In this document: one piece after another, positions 33,958 through 38,272 of the stretch
Numbering within the stretch: position 1 is the stretch's first letter
Layout: every line of letters begins with the position of its first letter
DNA from: Gordonia jinhuaensis
GTDB taxonomy: Bacteria; Actinomycetota; Actinomycetes; Mycobacteriales; Mycobacteriaceae
NCBI RefSeq assembly: GCF_014639795.1
Contig: NZ_BMGC01000014.1
Coordinates: 50,215-88,486, forward strand
Length of the DNA: 38,272 nt
Reading direction: 5' to 3'
The notes under the pieces: model-generated
The model's database searches: none
The model's input: only the letters and a program-made list of their open reading frames with translations
What the model was told of the DNA's origin: nothing
Position numbers and translations under genes: made by a program

Positions 33958-35605
33958 ACGAGGACGTCAACCGCGCCCGCACACCCGCATGCAACTCGCG
34001 CAGGCGGTCGCGGTCGGTCGGAACTTCGATCACCTGGATGCCCTGACTCGGTTCCGCCAGGGCTGCGGACAGGCCGTCCAACTCCACGCGACGGTGCGCC
34101 ACTCCGAAACCCGCACACAGAGAAGCGATATCGGTTCGATGCGGTGTACCGAAGATGCGCTCGAAGGAGCCATCCCATTCCGACGAGGTGAACCGTTGCT
34201 GCCCCTGTTCGAGCAACCCGAAGATGCCGCCGCCGTCGTCGTTGGCGACCACGATCGTCAACGACGACGGACTCGGCTCCCGTGGCCCGATCAGCAAGCC
34301 CGACGCATCGTGGATGAACGTGAGATCACCCATCAGCGCCACCGTCCGCACGTCGTCAGCAGCGAGCGCAGCACCGATCGCCGTCGACACATTGCCGTCG
34401 ATCCCGGCCACACCGCGATTCGACAGCACGCGCACACCGCTCGACACGCGGCCTGCCAATGCGACGTCGCGGATCGGGTTGGACGCCCCCACCACAAGCT
34501 GCTCACCATCGCGCATCGCCGCGCTCACCACCCGAGCGACATGCATCCCTGTCGCCGGACCCGGTGAATCCAGTTGCGCGTCAACAGCTCCCACGGCTCG
34601 CGCACTCGCATCCGAGGTGTCCTTCAGCCATTGCTCACTCATCTGACCGCTGATGACCGCACGTGTTCCGGTGGCGATCACGTTGCCGGACACATCCGGC
34701 CAGCGCGGTCCGGTGGTCAGCGCGAAGACACGCACCTGCGGATCGGCCAGCAGTGCCGACACCCCACGATGCAATGTGGGCCGCCCACAGATGATGGCCT
34801 GCTTCGGCTTGAGAATTCCTAATGCCAAGGGGTGCAACGGATTGTCGACGGGAGGTGCGGTCGGCTCGGCGACCGTCGGAACCTGGGCGAGCTCAGGATG
34901 GACCCCGGCGCCGTGACCGGACACCACCACGATGTCATCGCTGATGTCGATCTCCAGCGGCACATCAAGGGTCCCGACTGCGGCTCTGGTCCACGGTGCG
35001 CCTCCGGAGCGTCCCTCGAACTCTCCGAGTCCCTCATGCGGCCGGGACGCGTCGTCGGGGACGAGCGGTTCGCGCAGCGGGATGTCGAACTGCACCGGTC
35101 CGGCGTTCCCGGTGCGCGCACCCCGAGCCGACGCGAGCACCCGGCACACCGCCGAGCGCCATTGACTGTTGGTGTCGAGACCTTCCTCGGCAAGCCCGAG
35201 ACTGATCGCCGAGCGCACCTGCGTACCGAAGATCCCGAACTGTTCGACGGTCTGATTCGCGCCGGAGCCGAGCAGCTCATACGGACGGTTCGCCGAGATC
35301 ACCACCAGCGGCACCCGCGCATAGTTCGCTTCGAAGACCGCCGGGCTCACGTTGGCGACCGCGGTGCCGCTGGTCATCACGATCGGCACCGGCCTGCCCG
35401 ACGCCGAGGCCAGCCCGAGCGCGAGGTAGCCGGCGGTTCGTTCGTCGATCCGGACGTGGAGTCGCAGCTTGTCCTCGACGTCGGCGGCATGCAGCGCAAA
35501 TGCCAGCGGAGCGTTGCGCGAACCCGGGCACAGGACGGCATCGCGGACACCGCCGCGCACGAGTTCGTCGACGATCACGCGCGCTTGCAGGGTTGACGGA
35601 TTCAT
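33956..35605 (-). CDS. menD: SEPHCHC synthase (MenD)
   Basis: A 549-residue thiamine-diphosphate enzyme. It joins isochorismate and 2-oxoglutarate to make 2-succinyl-5-enolpyruvyl-6-hydroxy-3-cyclohexene-1-carboxylate, the first committed step of menaquinone synthesis. The N-terminal domain contains [16 protein letters not shown] and [12 protein letters not shown], whose Glu activates the cofactor, and [22 protein letters not shown]. The ThDP/Mg-binding motif runs from [14 protein letters not shown] to [13 protein letters not shown]. The ATG at 35605 is chosen by similarity; no good Shine-Dalgarno precedes it. It is distant from the other men genes here, separated by the beta-PGM/GH65 pair. 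Its stop codon is formed by a repeat copy. Confidence 0.95.
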   Translation of the reverse strand: MNPSTLQARVIVDELVRGGVRDAVLCPGSRNAPLAFALHAADVEDKLRLHVRIDERTAGYLALGLASASGRPVPIVMTSGTAVANVSPAVFEANYARVPLVVISANRPYELLGSGANQTVEQFGIFGTQVRSAISLGLAEEGLDTNSQWRSAVCRVLASARGARTGNAGPVQFDIPLREPLVPDDASRPHEGLGEFEGRSGGAPWTRAAVGTLDVPLEIDISDDIVVVSGHGAGVHPELAQVPTVAEPTAPPVDNPLHPLALGILKPKQAIICGRPTLHRGVSALLADPQVRVFALTTGPRWPDVSGNVIATGTRAVISGQMSEQWLKDTSDASARAVGAVDAQLDSPGPATGMHVARVVSAAMRDGEQLVVGASNPIRDVALAGRVSSGVRVLSNRGVAGIDGNVSTAIGAALAADDVRTVALMGDLTFIHDASGLLIGPREPSPSSLTIVVANDDGGGIFGLLEQGQQRFTSSEWDGSFERIFGTPHRTDIASLCAGFGVAHRRVELDGLSAALAEPSQGIQVIEVPTDRDRLRELHAGVRARLTSS

Positions 35606-35694
35606 GGGTCCAACCCTAATCCGATCGGTCAGACGACCACCGTGGCCCCGAGAGCGTTCGCTGAGCCATCGGGGGCGACCGCTTGTCGCCTCGA

Positions 35695-35747
35695 GAACTG
35701 GTCGCTCAGTACTTTGCGCAACCAGTTTCCGATCACGCGACCAGCAT
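35695..35747. repeat. Degenerate copy group of the GAACTGGTYGCG repeat
   Basis: One forward copy at 35695 (one mismatch) and two reverse copies at 35717 and 35736, again 19 bases apart; the last is degenerate. It lies between the menD start and the stop of the FhuF-like gene, a tandem rather than convergent gap, and lacks the CATTGCAAAGG core. Confidence 0.7.
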
Positions 35748-35750
35748 TTC

Positions 35751-36461
35751 TCACCCCAACACGCAATCGCCGCACACGGCCTCACGACTACCGGTGACCT
35801 GATAGATCAGACAGCAACTGCGGCGGCGAAAGTCTGGGCCGGCACGGAGTTGTCCGCCCTCGATCCGGTCGTCGGCGAGCCAGCGGTCGGCGATCGCGCG
35901 GGCGGATTCGGCGAGATCGGGTCGCGCTCCGGCGACCAGTTGCGCCGCGGAGTTGATGGCCGAGGCGACATTGCCCGACACGGTGGCTCCCGGCACGCTG
36001 AATCGAGCGCACATCACCTCGCCGAGCTGTCCCACGAATTCCGAACCGGAGACATCGGCCCCACCGCATCCGGTCTGTACCACGACCGAGAGCGGAAAGG
36101 GGCCGCCGAGCCGGTTCTGCCAATACAGGTCGGCGGCATCGAACGAGAGCTCCGCCCCGAACAACTGCACACCCAGCGCCGGTGCGAGCACTCGAGCGAC
36201 CAGGCCGAGGTGGGCCACCGACGCCGCGACGCGCATCGGCACCTCCCCGGGTGCACCGGCCGACAACGCCGCATGCACCGCTCGCACCCGTTCCCCGAGC
36301 ACATCGGCACCCACGCAGCCAACACCTGCGCCCTCGGCGTCCGCGAGCCCCGGTGCGACCAGCAGCTCCCCCATCGGCGACCACGACGACTCGGGCCGCT
36401 CCTCGCGCCGGTGTGTCTCGACGTCGAAGAACGGCCCGATCATGCCCAGTTCAGCGATCAC
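35751..36461 (-). CDS. FhuF-like [2Fe-2S] protein (putative siderophore iron reductase)
   Basis: A 236-residue protein whose C terminus carries the FhuF-type cluster motif: [11 protein letters not shown], then CGDCVL, four cysteines in the CC-x(n)-C-x-x-C pattern that bind a [2Fe-2S] centre. The remainder has Ala/Gly-rich helices, [20 protein letters not shown] and [14 protein letters not shown], typical of the family. FhuF proteins reduce ferric iron from siderophores in the cytoplasm. No siderophore genes are nearby. GTG start. A short degenerate group of the intergenic repeat lies directly after its stop. Confidence 0.82.
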   Translation of the reverse strand: MIAELGMIGPFFDVETHRREERPESSWSPMGELLVAPGLADAEGAGVGCVGADVLGERVRAVHAALSAGAPGEVPMRVAASVAHLGLVARVLAPALGVQLFGAELSFDAADLYWQNRLGGPFPLSVVVQTGCGGADVSGSEFVGQLGEVMCARFSVPGATVSGNVASAINSAAQLVAGARPDLAESARAIADRWLADDRIEGGQLRAGPDFRRRSCCLIYQVTGSREAVCGDCVLG

Positions 36462-36546
36462 CGGCGCACACCTTCACCTGCACAGGCTCGCTATCACCAC
36501 ATGCCCAACACCGGCACGCCAGAAACCAGAAACCCGAGGCAGGCCT

Positions 36547-37458
36547 TCACGCATCCACGGCCACCCGCTGAGCACGGGCGTCGCGCCGGGTCGAGTCGCC
36601 GACCAGCCGCCCCATGAGCGCTCCGAAGACGATGGCGATCACGAACCACACCAGCACCTGGTTGAGCAGCGAGTACCAGCGGAACTTCCACAACAGGTCG
36701 GCGTCGAAGCCCGGATACACGAGCTGACCAGGCTGGTAGGTTTTGCCGTCGATCGTGACCGCATGGTCGAGGATGTTGGTGATCGGCTGCGGTGTTTCCG
36801 TCGACGACGACGCGAACCCGAACTCCTTCGCGTGGTCGGCGTTGGCCGACAGGTGCCCGAGGGAGGGCATCACGCCGAGGATGATCCCGTACACCACCAG
36901 GAATCCGATGCCGGCGATGAGCAGCGCCCATCCCGTCCCAAACCGCTTGGACAGCTGATAGGCCGCATACACCGCAATGCCCAGCACCACCAGCGAGAGG
37001 CCGACCATCGTCAGGTACAGGTGGCCGCGCTGCACGATCGTGAACGTGTGCCCCACGGCCGGCGGGTTGGCCGGGTACTTGATGAACGGCAGCAGGTAGA
37101 TGCCGAGAAATCCGAAGCCCGCGATCATCCAACACAACGTGCGGGCCTTGACGTTGAATCGTCCGTGCGCCACCACATAGGCCACGGCGACCAGTGCGCC
37201 CATCGCGACGGAGAAGCCGATGATGCCGGTGGCCAGCCCGGCGGTCGATTGGATCGTCCGCGAGAAGATCTCGGGACCGTCCGGTTCGGTCGACTGCCCG
37301 GCAGCCTTGTACAGCGCATTGAGAGCATCGTCGCGGCCGGACTCGTAGTCGATGGCCTTGTTGATGACAGGTTCAGCCCAGATTCGGGCAAAGACGAAGC
37401 CCAGCACGCCGGCGATTAGTCCGGCGAGGACTCCGCGCCCGATGACACGGATTTCCAC
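36547..37458 (-). CDS. cbtA: CbtA family cobalt transporter subunit
   Basis: A 303-residue membrane protein with about six hydrophobic helices, among them GRGVLAGLIAGVLGFVFARI, LATGIIGFSVAMGALVAVAY, MVGLSLVVLGIAVYAAYQL and GWALLIAGIGFLVVYGIILG. It matches the CbtA family, found beside CbtB and usually under B12 riboswitch control, and is thought to import cobalt. GTG start with no obvious Shine-Dalgarno; it lies 10 bases after the cbtB stop, so translational coupling is likely. A soluble segment around residues 205-260 carries TITNILDH-like residues before the last helix. Confidence 0.88.
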   Translation of the reverse strand: MEIRVIGRGVLAGLIAGVLGFVFARIWAEPVINKAIDYESGRDDALNALYKAAGQSTEPDGPEIFSRTIQSTAGLATGIIGFSVAMGALVAVAYVVAHGRFNVKARTLCWMIAGFGFLGIYLLPFIKYPANPPAVGHTFTIVQRGHLYLTMVGLSLVVLGIAVYAAYQLSKRFGTGWALLIAGIGFLVVYGIILGVMPSLGHLSANADHAKEFGFASSSTETPQPITNILDHAVTIDGKTYQPGQLVYPGFDADLLWKFRWYSLLNQVLVWFVIAIVFGALMGRLVGDSTRRDARAQRVAVDA

Positions 37459-37468
37459 TGGTCGCCCG

Positions 37469-37693
37469 TCAGTGGCAGGGGAAGCCGAGGAAGTGGCGCG
37501 CGTCGTGCACCCACTCGTGAACCACCATCGTGTGGCCGAATACCGAGGTCATGCCCTCGTCGACACCGATGAAGTAGTACGCGAGAGCCGCGATCAGCAC
37601 GGTCAGCGCCAGCACGAGCGCGACGCGGGTCTTCGACAGTGCCTGCGGTGAGATGAGACTTTCGGGACGTGATCCCGAGACGTGGCTGGTCAT
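37469..37693 (-). CDS. cbtB: CbtB small cobalt transporter subunit
   Basis: A 74-residue protein with one membrane helix (VALVLALTVLIAALAYYFIG, about 24-43) and a histidine-rich C terminus (GHTMVVHEWVHDARHFLGFP followed by Cys-His), the hallmark of CbtB and the probable metal-capture site. ATG start with a perfect AAGGAGG four bases upstream. A much longer frame in the same phase extends through the riboswitch and is not real. It is the first gene of cbtBA. The hairpin AGGGG/CCCCT (37706-37710 and 37718-37722) next to the Shine-Dalgarno may be part of the riboswitch expression platform. Confidence 0.92.
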   Translation of the reverse strand: MTSHVSGSRPESLISPQALSKTRVALVLALTVLIAALAYYFIGVDEGMTSVFGHTMVVHEWVHDARHFLGFPCH

Positions 37694-37784
37694 CGTGCCT
37701 CCTTGAGGGGTGATGCGCCCCTGTGGATGAGTATGGGTGCGCCGGCGCCCGACCACAACGGTTCGAGCGAAGCGCGCGCCGACG

Positions 37785-37912
37785 ACCCATGTATCTGACT
37801 GACCCTCAGGTCTCCCTGTGAGCTCACAGTGGCGCAACCGTCCCGGATTCGCACCGGGTTCCACGTGTCGTCGTCGGGGAAAGCAGACCACCAGCTCAAC
37901 ACCCCTGTCAAC
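37785..37912 (-). ncRNA. Cobalamin riboswitch upstream of cbtBA
   Basis: The minus strand carries the conserved core of cobalamin riboswitches: AACCCGGTGCGAATCCGGGA, then CGGTTGCGCCACTGTGA, then the B12 box CAGGGAGACCTGAGG (about 37804-37819). It lies about 95 bases ahead of cbtB. Binding of cobalamin would be expected to hide the strong AAGGAGG of cbtB or terminate transcription. The boundaries are approximate. Confidence 0.9.
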
Positions 37913-38272
37913 CGAGAAGACAGTGGATCCCCGCGTGACTTTCCTCCAAGAATGCGCCGGCTCTCGAGCATCAATGACACAAGAATGCTCACAGGAATGG
38001 ATTGAACAACATGCACAACCAGATCGAGAACGAGAGGTACTCCAACCAGTTAGCCTTCTTAACTGGCCGGTAATGAATCCTCTATGTATGGTCATCGCAT
38101 GAATGAGAATCACAGACACGATCGTTATGAAACACCGCGCCTATCTCGTCGAAAATTGCTCGCCTATACCGGCTCTTCGCAGTTGAGGGTGTAGAGCGGG
38201 TCGGCGCGTCGATCCGGGGATAGAGGTCGAGGTCTTCCGATGATGGGAGTTCTGACACCGCCCACCTGAAAG
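37913..38272. other. AT-richer right end, no firm gene
   Basis: Beyond the riboswitch the sequence becomes noticeably less GC-rich to about 38160, then GC-rich again. No open frame with recognisable similarity is seen. On the minus strand a frame open from the window edge ends at a TAG near 38165 with the C terminus DPLYTLNCEEPV. It could be the tail of a gene lying mostly outside, but I do not recognise it. Confidence 0.4.
38046..38066. other. Small inverted repeat
   Basis: CCAGTTA (38046-38052) and TAACTGG (38060-38066) form a perfect 7-bp dyad with a 7-base spacer, in the AT-richer region upstream of the riboswitch. Possible operator or hairpin; not matched to a known site. Confidence 0.5.

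Noticed and set aside
37694-38119. N-terminal extension of CbtB to 216 residues
   Set aside because: It would translate the cobalamin riboswitch. CbtB proteins are about 60-75 residues and the ATG at 37693 has a perfect Shine-Dalgarno.
38165-38272. Insertion-sequence end or transposase fragment
   Set aside because: A short open frame ends here, but I could not match its residues or see terminal repeats, so it is not called.

Overview
The window is about 38 kb of high-GC DNA from a mycolic-acid-type actinobacterium. Gene content and order point to Gordonia or a close relative in the Mycobacteriales. Supporting features are a fused HadA/HadB dehydratase between rpmG and tRNA-Trp/secE/nusG, an FprB-type ferredoxin reductase next to an AurF-like diiron protein, a menJ/menG/menD neighbourhood resembling the Mycobacterium tuberculosis Rv0555-Rv0566 region, frequent GTG starts and apparently leaderless genes. 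The genus is inferred from remembered family and synteny patterns, not from a database search.

Layout. 1-1.6 kb: the end of an amidase gene, then rplL and rplJ on the minus strand with an L10-type leader and a strong UUCG terminator. 1.9-10.3 kb: accessory metabolism (a CocE/S15 hydrolase, an HEXXH protein/DUF2786 pair, ldh with a hydroxyacyl-CoA dehydrogenase, a SnoaL-like protein, and an SDR divergent from a LysR regulator). 10.3-10.7 kb: a dense intergenic repeat array. 10.75-16.1 kb: a minus-strand translation/secretion/mycolate block in transcription order tRNA-Tyr, tRNA-Thr, tRNA-Met, rpmG, hadAB, tRNA-Trp, secE, nusG, rplK, rplA. 16.4-20.5 kb: an MFS exporter, then the diiron protein and fprB. 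20.7-22.3 kb: yajQ and a nuclease-like gene bracketed by two inverted 76-bp structured elements. 22.3-28.4 kb: a Tat-exported phosphatase, htpX, a polyprenyl diphosphate synthase, menJ and menG. 28.6-35.6 kb: an MgtA-like mannosyltransferase, a DUF3592 membrane protein, a beta-phosphoglucomutase/GH65 phosphorylase pair, a second repeat array and menD. 35.7-38.3 kb: a FhuF-like [2Fe-2S] protein, then cbtBA under a cobalamin riboswitch, then an AT-richer end with no firm gene.

How the genes work together. grcC1, menD, menG and menJ cover the polyprenyl tail, an early committed step, ring methylation and tail saturation of menaquinone. The beta-PGM/GH65 pair phosphorolyses an alpha-glucosyl disaccharide and isomerises the glucose 1-phosphate. 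FprB can plausibly feed electrons to the adjacent diiron oxygenase. The cbtBA genes import cobalt when cobalamin is scarce.

The two most unusual things are non-coding. The first is a repeat system built from the 12-mer GAACTGGTYGCG, often in a 19-bp period, arranged around a 60-bp core module with fixed internal geometry. It fills two convergent intergenic regions and has a degenerate copy in a third gap. The second is the pair of inverted 76-bp hairpin elements around the AbiEi/DUF559-like gene, which differ from each other by compensatory base-pair changes.
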